A stretch of DNA of 64,000 nucleotides from Alkalibacillus filiformis (lineage in GTDB: Bacteria > Bacillota > Bacilli > Bacillales > Alkalibacillaceae): positions 1 through 64,000 of the forward strand of contig NZ_JAUSUP010000002.1 of assembly GCF_030814115.1 (NCBI RefSeq). Reading direction: 5' to 3'. The position numbers were made by a program, and so were the translations under genes. Positions 49,175 through 58,690 of this stretch are shown one piece after another. Under the pieces are notes generated by a model. The model worked only from the letters and a program-made list of their open reading frames with translations, made no database searches and was not told where the DNA came from. Within the stretch, counting starts at the first letter, position 1, and every line of letters begins with the position of its first letter.

Positions 49175-50224
49175 ATGAAAAGCCTAATTGCACGCTTGTT
49201 AATCCGCAAGCCTGTAAAAAGCGTATTTATTACTTTATTAATAATGGCGCTTCTATTAACTGGTGTTCAATTTATTGAAATGAAAACCGGAAACGATACA
49301 CTAGTAGAACCACACACTGCTGTTTATAAAAATAATGAAATGCTTAATGAAGAGTTTGGTGGTGAATCTGTAATTGTTCTATTTAAAGCTGAAGACTCAA
49401 AATCACTTTTATCAGTAGATACATTTGAAATAATGGAAATGATGACAACCTTTTCTAAAGAGCAAGAGAACACCATTCACAGTGTGATTAGCCCTTATAC
49501 TTTACTTGAGTCTATTCAAGAACAACAACGACGTTCTAAAGAATTGGGCCTTGGTGAAATGAAAGAAGAACTTTTAGATTTATCAGGTAAACTTAAAAGC
49601 GACAATATTCAAGCATCAAGATCTCTTAATGAAATGAGTAACCAAATTAGTATATTCACTAGCCAAGGAGACGCTTATTATCATAGGGTTCCTAAAGAAC
49701 AAGAAACCCTCAATAAGTTCTTGTATGAGCAAAATGGAAAAGGAGAACTTCGACACGGTTTTGCCGATATGATCAAAGATGACCGCTATACTTCCATGAC
49801 AATAACTTTTCGTGGTGGTATTTCAGATAGTGACAAAAGTGATTTTATAGAAGGATTATCTGAATCTTATAATGAGAGAAATTACCCAAATCTAAATATC
49901 ACTATTTCAGGGAAGCCAGTACTCGATGACGATATTCGCCAATCAATGCAAGAAAGTATCCAACAAATGCTTGCTTTATCTACTGCCCTGATGGTTCTCG
50001 TTTTATTTATAGTTTTTCCTGTATCTTGGCGATTGCTTCCACTAGCAACGATATTCATTGCCTTGCTTGGCACCGTTGGGCTAATGGGTTGGCTCGGGGT
50101 TCCAATTACAATGGTTTCCATGGCAGTATTTCCTATCCTTATTGGGTTAGGTATTGATTATGCCATCCAATTTCAAAATCGTTATACAGAAGAATTAAGA
50201 AGGGATGTGGAGTCACATGAGTAA
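49175..50224 (+). CDS. RND/MMPL-type exporter, N-terminal half
   Basis: 349 residues: TM1 (KSVFITLLIMALLLTGVQFIEM), an extracytoplasmic domain (about 40-260) and three further helices ending with PILIGLGIDYAIQFQNRYTEEL, the sterol-sensing-like GxxxD motif of TM4. The protein stops after RRDVESHE, just where TM5 and TM6 should follow. The next frame continues the protein, so this is half of an HAE3-type RND pump of about 820 residues. GAGGGAGG precedes the ATG. Confidence 0.82.
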   Translation: MKSLIARLLIRKPVKSVFITLLIMALLLTGVQFIEMKTGNDTLVEPHTAVYKNNEMLNEEFGGESVIVLFKAEDSKSLLSVDTFEIMEMMTTFSKEQENTIHSVISPYTLLESIQEQQRRSKELGLGEMKEELLDLSGKLKSDNIQASRSLNEMSNQISIFTSQGDAYYHRVPKEQETLNKFLYEQNGKGELRHGFADMIKDDRYTSMTITFRGGISDSDKSDFIEGLSESYNERNYPNLNITISGKPVLDDDIRQSMQESIQQMLALSTALMVLVLFIVFPVSWRLLPLATIFIALLGTVGLMGWLGVPITMVSMAVFPILIGLGIDYAIQFQNRYTEELRRDVESHE

Positions 50225-51626
50225 AGTATCAAAAACACGGGTTCAAGCAAGAAATAGTTTAAAAATAACTATTCAAAAAATGGCTCCAGCAGTACTAACA
50301 GCTCTCGTTACAACAGCTTTAGGATTCATCGCTCTTTATACATCACCCGTACCTATGATTAAAGATTTTGGGAAAATGCTATCGATAGGAATGATAATTA
50401 GTTTTACCGTTGGGATATTCATTTTAATCCCTTTACTATATATACGTGATGGCTTCTTTAAAGGGAATATGGATAGTTTTAAGCAAAAACCCACTACCTC
50501 TATATCGATTTTTGACCGTTTTTTAAATTGGTGGACGAAAAAGGTTATGATGTTTAGGTGGGTGATTTTAATTGTAGCCATTGGCCTTGCTACACTCGGT
50601 ATAGTGTTGGATTTAGAAGCTCCTGCAGAGACAGATGTTGAAACATTCATGCCTCAAGAATCTGAGGCACTTAGTGATATCAACTATGTACGCGAAGTAC
50701 TAGGGTCTACAAGTCAAGTTTCCCTCATTTATGAAGGAGAAGACATACTTAGTGATTCTACGTTTTCTTGGGTTGAAGAGATTAGCGAAGGTATTGCTAC
50801 TGAGTTCCAAGATGAAGTTGTGAAAGTTCAATCTTTACCTAAATTATTGGAAGCAGTGGAACAAAAACAAATCCTAGGTGAGTCAGATACTGCGAATAAA
50901 GTTGATTTGATAGAAAGGCTACCCGAAGATCAGCGTAAACGCTTTATTAATACTACTAATACAAAAGGTGTAATTCACATTAGCATTAAGAAAATGCCTA
51001 CAGAAGAACTCGATGATTTTGTTGAAGAACTTACTTCATTCATTGAAAAGAATCGGATTGGCTCACTTGAAACAACATTAACAGGACAATCAATAGTTGA
51101 CTTAGAGATGGTGACAACACTTACTACTGGACGTTATCAAATGACACTACTTGGTATGGGACTGGTGTTCCTCGGCCTTCTAGCTATCTATCGTCGACCT
51201 GAGAAAGCAATAGTCCCCTTATTACCTATACTTTTAATTGTTGGCTGGTCAGGTCTTATAGTGCATGGACTCGGCATTGAATATACTCCATTAACCGCTA
51301 CATTAGGAGCTTTAATTATAGGTATTGGGACAGAATTCACCATATTGCTGATGGAACGTTATTACGAAGAACGTCAGAGAGGAGAATCTAACGAATCATC
51401 AATTCTGATCGCTAATCAAAGAATCGGAAAAGCTATATTTGCATCAGCTTTAACAACCATCGGTGGGTTCAGTGCTCTTCTACTCTCAGACTTTGCAATT
51501 TTAAGTGATTTTGGTATGATGACTTTAGTTAATATCGGCTTAGCTTTAATAAGCACCATTCTAGTCCTACCTGCATTACTAATGATTATCGGGCCCCGAA
51601 TTGTAGGAAAAATTTCAAGCACTTAA
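50217..51626 (+). CDS. RND/MMPL-type exporter, C-terminal half
   Basis: About 469 residues from an ATG overlapping the previous stop by 8 bp (ATGAGTAA; GGAG just upstream). It opens in the cytoplasmic loop before TM5 (MAPAVLTALVTTALGFIALY), then TM6, TM7, the second exported domain, and TM8-TM12 with IIGIGTEFTILLMERYYEE as the second GxxxD/E motif. Either a frameshift split one gene, or two coupled genes encode a split pump. The likely role is export of lipids or drugs. Confidence 0.8.
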   Translation: MSKVSKTRVQARNSLKITIQKMAPAVLTALVTTALGFIALYTSPVPMIKDFGKMLSIGMIISFTVGIFILIPLLYIRDGFFKGNMDSFKQKPTTSISIFDRFLNWWTKKVMMFRWVILIVAIGLATLGIVLDLEAPAETDVETFMPQESEALSDINYVREVLGSTSQVSLIYEGEDILSDSTFSWVEEISEGIATEFQDEVVKVQSLPKLLEAVEQKQILGESDTANKVDLIERLPEDQRKRFINTTNTKGVIHISIKKMPTEELDDFVEELTSFIEKNRIGSLETTLTGQSIVDLEMVTTLTTGRYQMTLLGMGLVFLGLLAIYRRPEKAIVPLLPILLIVGWSGLIVHGLGIEYTPLTATLGALIIGIGTEFTILLMERYYEERQRGESNESSILIANQRIGKAIFASALTTIGGFSALLLSDFAILSDFGMMTLVNIGLALISTILVLPALLMIIGPRIVGKISST

Positions 51627-51656
51627 ATGATAGCTGAGTTCGGAGAAGGAGATACC

Positions 51657-52217
51657 ATGAAAGACAAAACTGAGCAAATTATCCAGTCTGCGTTACAAGC
51701 TTTTATACGAAAAGGTTTCCAAGCGACAACACAAGAAGTTGCAAACGAAGCAAAGGTTGCTGAAGTAACGCTATTCAGGAAGTTCGGAAATAAACAAAGG
51801 TTGTTTATAACAGTCATCAAATCAGTATTAGAAAAGAACTTTCAATCTCATATATTAGAACAGGCTAAAACGAACGACACCGAGGAGTTCCTCCGTTCTA
51901 TTATTGATAATCGTTTAGATGTCTTATCTAGAAATCGCAGCCTTGTAAAGATGCTTATTGCCGAGAATTTAATGGGAAACCTCCCACCAGAAATTAATTT
52001 ACCTGACATGATCTTTACATCATTGACTCATGGTATTGAACAACACGCACAACAAAACGATATCACTATCGATTCAAACCATTGGGCACGACAACTGAGT
52101 GGTATCTTCTTGAGCCACCTCATACTTCCTACCGACAAACCATATAATGAACTTCCTGAAGAAGAAAAAGAAGCTTTGTTAAATAAATATGTTTCTACCT
52201 TTTTAATCAATGAATAA
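51657..52217 (+). CDS. TetR-family repressor of the RND pump
   Basis: 186 residues with the helix-turn-helix IIQSALQAFIRKGFQATTQEVANEAKVAEVTLFRKFGNKQRLF and a C-terminal helical ligand domain of the AcrR_C type. GGAGAAGGAG precedes the ATG at 51657, 30 bp after the pump gene. The perfect inverted repeat at 49089-49110 is its expected operator, giving a self-repressed pump-regulator operon. Confidence 0.87.
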   Translation: MKDKTEQIIQSALQAFIRKGFQATTQEVANEAKVAEVTLFRKFGNKQRLFITVIKSVLEKNFQSHILEQAKTNDTEEFLRSIIDNRLDVLSRNRSLVKMLIAENLMGNLPPEINLPDMIFTSLTHGIEQHAQQNDITIDSNHWARQLSGIFLSHLILPTDKPYNELPEEEKEALLNKYVSTFLINE

Positions 52218-52366
52218 AGAACACCTTATTAATCAGTATAATTAAGTGCATTAAAAACTGACCATTGATCATATGGTCAGTTTAATGGTCTTTACTCATA
52301 ATAAATAGCATTCGTCATCAATTTTAGGAGAACCTTCCTCGAAACACTGGTTCACCAAAACACCGA

Positions 52367-52963
52367 TTAACCTTCTACAAATTCATCTTCAACGTCCCAA
52401 TTGAAAGCATCAACCGCATAGTTGATCGTCCGATTCGTGTCGTTGTCCGAGTAATCAAAAGGAATCGTTATCGATTGCTCATCGTTTGAAAATGTATAAG
52501 ACAACACAGCGTAATCTTCCTCATTAACTTCACGAGAAACTTCCGTTATGTCATCCCAAGCAATACTTTCCTCAGAAAACGTCCAATACGTATTACTATG
52601 AACCCCTTGGTCATCGAAATAGTGATAATGATAGATTGGTAGAATTAAAAGAACGATGCTGAGCACAAACAAAACTAAATGCACAGCCGTCAAATTGTAC
52701 TCTTTATCTTTTTTGTCATAATACATTTTTGTAAATAGAAATGAGAAAAGAATAAGAGCAATTAAAAGCATCGCGCCCCCAAAACCTAAATAAGCCTCTG
52801 TTGGACGAATGAAAGACGTTTGATCATAAGAGAAAAACAATAAATCTTGAACCAACATAATGACTGGAACAGGAAGGATTACAGAACAAATAATTAAAAT
52901 AAGCCCAGTTGTGCTAATGTAAGGCAAAATGTCATTAGAGTCGATGTTTTTCAAAAACTTCAC
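52367..52963 (-). CDS. Membrane protein of unknown function
   Basis: 198 residues with three or four hydrophobic helices in the first 125 residues (ISTTGLILIICSVILPVPVIML; GFGGAMLLIALILFSFLF; AVHLVLFVLSIVLLILPIY) and an acidic exported C-terminal domain (WDDITEVSREVNEEDYAVLSYTFSN). The GTG at 52963 is placed by GGGGAGTGG upstream; an in-frame ATG 21 bases earlier overlaps it. The family is not recognised. Confidence 0.65.
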   Translation of the reverse strand: MKFLKNIDSNDILPYISTTGLILIICSVILPVPVIMLVQDLLFFSYDQTSFIRPTEAYLGFGGAMLLIALILFSFLFTKMYYDKKDKEYNLTAVHLVLFVLSIVLLILPIYHYHYFDDQGVHSNTYWTFSEESIAWDDITEVSREVNEEDYAVLSYTFSNDEQSITIPFDYSDNDTNRTINYAVDAFNWDVEDEFVEG

Positions 52964-53036
52964 GTAAACCACTCCCCGATACAACTATTTATCTATTATT
53001 ATTTTACCCTAAAAATACCTGGTTGGCACTTTTTGT

Positions 53037-53696
53037 CTAATAGTCTGCAGGGAGCTTTTTCAGCACATTCTTTATGTCGTCTATTACAACATCTGCCTGA
53101 GCTAATTCTTCCTCTTGAGCAAAGTCAAACCGACAGCCAACAGAATATAACCCATTAGCCTTGGCAGCCTTAATGTCTGATAAGCGATCACCAACGACTA
53201 CACCACTTTGAATGTTAAACTTCGATACTATTTCACGAACCAAGTCTGCTTTATCTAAAGAGTTAATCTGTTCAATGCTAAATACTTCAGTAACAAATCG
53301 ATCTAGCTCATAAAATTCCACAATCGTATTCAAGTAATCTACTAATCCATTACTGGCGATAAATATGGAATACCCCTGTTCTTTTAAACGACTTAACGTC
53401 TCTATTACATTAGGGTATAAAGCCCCGTTTCCAGCTCGAATATTGACCAAAAGCTTCTCCAGAAACATTTGATCAACTTCTAGCCTTATACTCTCTGGTT
53501 GGTTCGGAAGCAACGTCTCCCACACTTTAGGTAGCGGCACACCCATAATCGAACGGTATTGTTCTATTGGCGTGTCCCCTTCCCATAACCCCCGCAAGCG
53601 TAAGTCATTAAAAGTATCATCAAGTGCGAGCTCTAGTATTTTGTCTGTTTGAAATAATGTTCCGTCCATGTCGAAAATCATGTTTTTAGAGTTCAT
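53037..53696 (-). CDS. HAD-superfamily hydrolase (beta-phosphoglucomutase/PGP-like)
   Basis: 219 residues with FDMDGTLFQTDKILE (motif I), IFIASNGLVDYL (motif II), Lys in INSLDKADLV (motif III) and VVGDRLSDIKAAKANGLYSVGCRF (motif IV), with an alpha-helical cap. It is a cytoplasmic phosphatase of unknown substrate. The gene starts at ATG 53696 and stands alone. Confidence 0.87.
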   Translation of the reverse strand: MNSKNMIFDMDGTLFQTDKILELALDDTFNDLRLRGLWEGDTPIEQYRSIMGVPLPKVWETLLPNQPESIRLEVDQMFLEKLLVNIRAGNGALYPNVIETLSRLKEQGYSIFIASNGLVDYLNTIVEFYELDRFVTEVFSIEQINSLDKADLVREIVSKFNIQSGVVVGDRLSDIKAAKANGLYSVGCRFDFAQEEELAQADVVIDDIKNVLKKLPADY

Positions 53697-53768
53697 GTTA
53701 TTCTCCTATTCTATTGCTTCACCAGCTAACATAGAGTGATATAAACAGACTGATAGGGGTGAGCTAAT

Positions 53769-53972
53769 ATGTTACTTTCAGCCATTGCCATAATCAACTT
53801 ATACATGGCCTATACCGCTTTTGTTGAAGGTAGAAGATTGCAAGACAAAGCGAAGAAGTCCTTTGCCTACTTCCTATCAACTACTTTCATTGGCGTTTCA
53901 TTATTGATCTTGTTCTCTATGACATTGTATATTCCTGGTGGTGTTGATAAGGTGGAGATCATCTACCATTGA
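53769..53972 (+). CDS. Two-helix small membrane protein
   Basis: 67 residues: LSAIAIINLYMAYTAFVEG and FAYFLSTTFIGVSLLILFSMTLYIP separated by a basic loop RRLQDKAKKS. GGGGTGAGC precedes the ATG. No family is recognised; it fills the gap between divergent and convergent larger genes. Confidence 0.6.
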   Translation: MLLSAIAIINLYMAYTAFVEGRRLQDKAKKSFAYFLSTTFIGVSLLILFSMTLYIPGGVDKVEIIYH

Positions 53973-53976
53973 GTCA

Positions 53977-56900
53977 TTACAATATATTTTTATTCGCCTT
54001 AGGTACTAAGTAAGCTGGCATTTCTTCACGTAGTTGCCACACGAAATCGATTGGCTTTTCACCGGAGTGCTTTACATAATCTGCTGTACCTAAAAATGTG
54101 TAAGGTGCTGCATAGCCGTGCTCTTGTTTATATTCCCTAACAAAAAGAGCAATCTGATGTTCCTTTTGTCGATGGTAAATATAGCGTTGTGCTGTCTCTG
54201 ATGCTTTCGATGTTTGAGATTGCGTTTGCCAGTGGAACAGTTTTTCGTTTATAGCATAGTCCTCATATAAAGTAGAAGGTGAAAAGTCTTTCTCTGTTTT
54301 ATTTAAAGTAATAAAGAAAGTATCCAAACTTTTATCGTCGAAGTATTTTACACCTTCTCGAAACTCTGGTCGTTGCGTTTCATTAAAATACTCTAATGCA
54401 GCCATTATTTGATCTCGAGAGTATTTCGCATGGACGCGAAGTGGTGTATCAAACGTTAGGTCATGTTGTTTATCTGTCGTTTCTAGATGATTCAAATTGT
54501 GTTCAAGTATGCTTCTAACCTCTTGTTTCATTTCAGGTGACTGCAACACTTGAAGAATACCCTCTGAGATCGATTGAAATCCTTCTTTTTCTGGTTGGTT
54601 TAAATAGAAGGTATAATACAACATGTTCTGCATTATTTCCTCTTCTTTATTTCTAACCTCTAAGTCCTCAATAAACCTTAAATAAAATTTTAGTAACTTC
54701 TCTGAGTTTAAATGCAATAAGTAAGGCAACCTTTTCGTAACTTTCTTTTCATACTCATATCTGAAATTTTCTTTAAGACCTGCTTCAACCAATAGCCTTG
54801 CAAATGACCGATCTCCATTTCGCCCGTAGAATTCATATGCTGACATTTGATAAAAGTTAAGAAAGTTGTTTAACGTTAGCGGCTGGGTCGTCTCTTGAGA
54901 GTATGTTTTCAGCTTCTGTATAATATGCGTTTTACTATTGGTCGCTTGTTTTATATTTTGCAAAATATAATCTTTAGCCTGACTTTCTAACTCTATAAAA
55001 CTACCTTTTGGAAGGTTAGAAAATCCATTCTCAACGTAATGTCTAATAGCATGTCTTGTTCGTCCAACTAAAGCTCGAAACTTCTCTTCAAAGCTATAGT
55101 TATTATGAGCTTGTCCTATAAAATCAAGGACTGTTAAACACTCTTTTCCTTCAGCAAGTCGTAAGCCGCGCCCCAATTGCTGCAAAAAGACCGTTAAACT
55201 CTCTGTTGGCCTTAAGAAAAGGACTGTATTGACATCAGGCAAATCAACACCTTCATTATACAAATCAGCAACGAAAATAAACTTAATCTCACCGCTTAGT
55301 AACTTACGTTTAGCACTTTCTCTCGTTTCGTCATCAGATCCACCGTGTAACGCAATTGAGTCTATTCCACTCTCATTAAAAACTTTAGCCATATATTTGG
55401 CATGTTCAACACCTACACAAAACCCTAATCCTTTAACCTCCTCAACATCCGTCACGTATTTATATAGGCTCTTTAATATTTGTAGACTACGCACTTTGTT
55501 ATGTGTAAAAAGGTTTTCTAACTCATTTAAGTCATACCCTTTTCTTGTAAATTTGACGTTAGATAAGTCAACTGTATCAGTGACACAAAAATATTGAAAT
55601 GGACTTAATAGTTTGCGATCGACCGCTTCAGTTAACCTAATTTCAGCAGCAATACGGTCATCAAAGTAAGTTGTCACACTTTGACCGTCCATTCTTTCCG
55701 GAGTTGCTGTTAATCCTAATAATACTTTTGGTTCAAAATGACTAAGTAGATCTTGATACGACCTAGCTGCGGCATGGTGGAATTCATCAACTATAATGTA
55801 GTCATAATAGTCAGAGCTCATTTTATTGACCAAATCTTTACTGTTCAAGCTTTGTATACTAACAAACAAGTGATCTAAACTATTAGGCGATTCTTTTCCA
55901 ACAAGCAACTCACCGAAATTATGGTCTTTAAGGATATGCCTAAATGTATCTCGGCTTTGTTTAAGGATTTCTTCACGGTGAGCGACAAAGAGCAGTCTTG
56001 CAGGCCTTCCATTTTCTTGTTTAAAACGCTTATAGTCGAAAGCTGATATAACAGTTTTTCCAACACCTGTAGCTGCTACGATTAAGTTCTTGTACCGTCC
56101 ATGGACTTCACGTTCTACTTTAAGTTTTTCAAGCACTTCTTTTTGGTAGTGGTAAGGCTTAAGGTCAAATAAAGCTGAAGTGACTTCCTCCTCATTCTGA
56201 AACTTTGACTTTTTTAACATCGTTTTCAAATGGTCACGGTCTTCTTCATTACGGTGGTCAAATGGTATGAATTCATCATCATTCCAATACGATTCAAATG
56301 TAGCGTCGACTTTTTTCATCACATCAAATGAATCCTTTTCAGTAATCTTTACATTCCATTCGAGTCCCGAAGTTAAAGCAGGGTTTGATAGATTGGATGA
56401 GCCAATGTAAGCTGTACTAAAATTCGTCTCACGTTTGAAAATATACGCCTTGGCGTGTAATCGTGTTCGCTTCGTATCATAAGAGACCTTCACTTCCGTG
56501 TTAGGAAGCTGACTTAATTCATCAATTGCCTTATAATCTGTTGCTTCCATATACGAAGTCGTAATGACCTCTAACTTACCACCGCGTTCGGTAAATTGGC
56601 GCAACTCATCTATAATGACACGTAAACCGCTCCATTTTATGAAAGATACTAGCATTTGAATATGATCAGACGTTAAAATCTCCTTCTTTAACTCACTCAT
56701 CATATTGGGCTCACTCTTCGCACCTGTAAAAAGCGAGCTTTCTGAAATTGGTGTTACTGGTCGAACATTTTTTTGTTTATGGTCTAGGCTTTTGACTGAG
56801 TTCAGCTTTGAATATAAAGATGTTAAAATCTCACCTTCATTTGTAATTTGTAACGATTTTAACTCGTCTTCTTCTAGCTCTCGACTTAAATAATCGATGA

Positions 56901-57132
56901 TCTCATTGCAGACACGAATCTGTTTAATTAAAGAGTCACTTGCCTTTTCATTTTCTCGTACTATTTTTAAAGCTCGTCTTGTTATGTAAGAAATATAGGC
57001 CGAAAGCTTTTTACTCGCCTCCTCTTGATCAATTGGCTCTTTGCCAATCTGAAACTTTTGTTGTTCGAGTTCTGATAATGCCCCTTTTAACCTTTTATTG
57101 ATGACCTCTTCATATATACCTTCACGCAGCAC
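53977..57132 (-). CDS. PLD-nuclease / DEAD-box helicase / DUF3427 fusion protein
   Basis: 1051 residues. A PLD-like phosphodiesterase domain has HAKAYIFKRET at about 226 and GSSNLSNPAL at 244. An SF2 helicase has Walker A VAATGVGKT at about 353, DEFHHAAA at 449, LTATPER at 474 and motif VI QQLGRGLRLAEGKE. A DUF3427-type C-terminus follows (YTFLGTADYVKHSGEKPI, FVWQLREEMP). Such proteins are thought to process damaged or foreign DNA and sit near defence genes in some genomes. Here it is alone. The start is GTG behind GGGGAA. Confidence 0.87.
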   Translation of the reverse strand: MLREGIYEEVINKRLKGALSELEQQKFQIGKEPIDQEEASKKLSAYISYITRRALKIVRENEKASDSLIKQIRVCNEIIDYLSRELEEDELKSLQITNEGEILTSLYSKLNSVKSLDHKQKNVRPVTPISESSLFTGAKSEPNMMSELKKEILTSDHIQMLVSFIKWSGLRVIIDELRQFTERGGKLEVITTSYMEATDYKAIDELSQLPNTEVKVSYDTKRTRLHAKAYIFKRETNFSTAYIGSSNLSNPALTSGLEWNVKITEKDSFDVMKKVDATFESYWNDDEFIPFDHRNEEDRDHLKTMLKKSKFQNEEEVTSALFDLKPYHYQKEVLEKLKVEREVHGRYKNLIVAATGVGKTVISAFDYKRFKQENGRPARLLFVAHREEILKQSRDTFRHILKDHNFGELLVGKESPNSLDHLFVSIQSLNSKDLVNKMSSDYYDYIIVDEFHHAAARSYQDLLSHFEPKVLLGLTATPERMDGQSVTTYFDDRIAAEIRLTEAVDRKLLSPFQYFCVTDTVDLSNVKFTRKGYDLNELENLFTHNKVRSLQILKSLYKYVTDVEEVKGLGFCVGVEHAKYMAKVFNESGIDSIALHGGSDDETRESAKRKLLSGEIKFIFVADLYNEGVDLPDVNTVLFLRPTESLTVFLQQLGRGLRLAEGKECLTVLDFIGQAHNNYSFEEKFRALVGRTRHAIRHYVENGFSNLPKGSFIELESQAKDYILQNIKQATNSKTHIIQKLKTYSQETTQPLTLNNFLNFYQMSAYEFYGRNGDRSFARLLVEAGLKENFRYEYEKKVTKRLPYLLHLNSEKLLKFYLRFIEDLEVRNKEEEIMQNMLYYTFYLNQPEKEGFQSISEGILQVLQSPEMKQEVRSILEHNLNHLETTDKQHDLTFDTPLRVHAKYSRDQIMAALEYFNETQRPEFREGVKYFDDKSLDTFFITLNKTEKDFSPSTLYEDYAINEKLFHWQTQSQTSKASETAQRYIYHRQKEHQIALFVREYKQEHGYAAPYTFLGTADYVKHSGEKPIDFVWQLREEMPAYLVPKANKNIL

Positions 57133-57323
57133 TTCCCCACCACCCTTTTTTCGCGCTTAAGTTTAGAGCCATTATATCATTTCACTCATGATAATTTTAC
57201 CATTTTTAATAGGATCAGACACAGCGGCAACTACTTACCATTGACCTTAGCGCCGAATCTTAGTATACGATGATAGGAGAAAATGGGGTCCCGAGTCGTC
57301 CGCATTAATCAGTCTTGGTAAAT

Positions 57324-57382
57324 AAAAAAATCTAAACTGGCAAGTAGAAGCCGTGCGCTCTTCTACTTACACAGTTTAGACT
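57324..57382 (-). terminator. Terminator after ilvE
   Basis: A long stem: TCTAAACTG (57331-57339) with CAGTTTAGA (57372-57380) and AAGTAGAAG (57342-57350) with CTTCTACTT (57360-57368). TTTTTTT follows on the minus strand. Confidence 0.85.
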
Positions 57383-57395
57383 ACACTCTCTGTCC

Positions 57396-58493
57396 TTAAC
57401 CTACTTTATTTACTCTTCGCCTAACATTTACTTGTTCAATCCAATTAAATGGGTCTTCCAACCTTCCATACTGAATACCTGTTAAGGTTTCATATACTTT
57501 TTGTACTAAGTTACCTGTTTCTCCATTATTAAAGACCATTTGATAATTATTCCAGTCTAATTGACCAACAGGTGAAATGACAGTAGCTGTACCAGATCCA
57601 AATACTTCATCTATATTTCCTTTTTTATACTCTTCGTAGATTTCCTCAATCGTAACCTTTCGTTCTATTACATTCACACCCCAATATTCTAATAATTGGA
57701 TGACTGAATCTCGTGTAACACCGTTAAGAATACTACCGTTTAACTCAGGGGTCACGACTTCGTCCTTAATTTTGAAAAAGACGTTCATGCTTCCGACTTC
57801 TTCGATATATTTCTTTTCAACACCATCTAACCAAAGAACTTGGGCGTAACCTCCATTAGCAGCTTGTTCTTGTGCTTTCAAACTAGATGCATAGTTTCCA
57901 CCTGTTTTCGCTTCACCTGTACCACCACGGACTGCTCTAACATATTCGTTTTCGACCGCGATTTTTACTGGATTAATCCCTTCTTTGTAGTAGGCACCTA
58001 CAGGCGATAAAATTATGATCAACTTATATTGTGTAGAGAGTGCTACACCTAAGAAGGGTTCAGTTGAAATTATAAAGGGACGAATATATAGAGAGGTTCC
58101 ATTTGCTGACGGAATCCAATTTTGGTCAATTTGAATTAGTTCTTTCAAAGCATCTAATAGAAATTCTTCATCAATTGCCGGAATACATAAGCGTTCATTA
58201 GATTTGTTTAAACGTGCTATATTTTTTTCTGGTCTAAATAGAAGTGGTTCGCCTTGAGGACTAAGGTATGCTTTAAGCCCTTCAAAAACGGATTGGCCAT
58301 AGTGAAATACCATCGCTGCAGGGTCAATTGAGAGAGGCTCATACGGAACAATTTTAGCATCATGCCAACCTTCTGATTCTGAAAAATCCATAACAAACAT
58401 GTGGTCAGTAAAGGTACGTCCAAATTCAAGCTCATGTTTAGGTAGTTCACGTTTTTGGGTTGATTCATACACTTTTAACAAACTTGATTTCAT
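57396..58493 (-). CDS. ilvE: Branched-chain-amino-acid aminotransferase
   Basis: 365 residues of class IV PLP enzyme (long Bacillus BCAT form): FHYGQSVFEGLKAYLSPQGE, FRPEKNIARLNKSNERLCIP, RAVRGGTGEAKTGGNYASSLKAQ with the PLP-binding Lys, GYAQVLWLDGVEKKYIEEVGSMNVFF and EVFGSGTATVISPVG. It transfers amino groups between 2-oxoglutarate and leucine, isoleucine or valine. No T-box leader is seen upstream. GGAGATG precedes the ATG. It is divergent from cstA. Confidence 0.95.
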   Translation of the reverse strand: MKSSLLKVYESTQKRELPKHELEFGRTFTDHMFVMDFSESEGWHDAKIVPYEPLSIDPAAMVFHYGQSVFEGLKAYLSPQGEPLLFRPEKNIARLNKSNERLCIPAIDEEFLLDALKELIQIDQNWIPSANGTSLYIRPFIISTEPFLGVALSTQYKLIIILSPVGAYYKEGINPVKIAVENEYVRAVRGGTGEAKTGGNYASSLKAQEQAANGGYAQVLWLDGVEKKYIEEVGSMNVFFKIKDEVVTPELNGSILNGVTRDSVIQLLEYWGVNVIERKVTIEEIYEEYKKGNIDEVFGSGTATVISPVGQLDWNNYQMVFNNGETGNLVQKVYETLTGIQYGRLEDPFNWIEQVNVRRRVNKVG

Positions 58494-58570
58494 GGTGTCA
58501 TCTCCTTATTTTCTAAAAATTCTAACAACCATATTAATACAGGACAGACAGTATTTCAACCGGTTTTTTA

Positions 58571-58585
58571 ATGTAAGCGTTTTTA
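58571..58585 (+). promoter_or_regulatory. Candidate CcpA cre site before cstA
   Basis: ATGTAAGCGTTTTTA fits the cre consensus WTGNAANCGNWNNCW except for one position. It lies about 110 bp before the cstA start and about 80 bp before that of ilvE, at a place where CcpA could repress cstA when sugar is present. Confidence 0.5.
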
Positions 58586-58690
58586 TTTGAATTTTTATAA
58601 TTTTATATAAAATTAGCTTGAATTGTTCAATATTGAGGAGTAAAATACAGTTTAAATTTTCAAAAATAATGCTCGAAAGGAGGTCCAGTG

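Noticed and set aside
58494-58690. T-box leader for ilvE
   Set aside because: No specifier stem, T-box sequence or antiterminator is visible, and the gap is too short for one.
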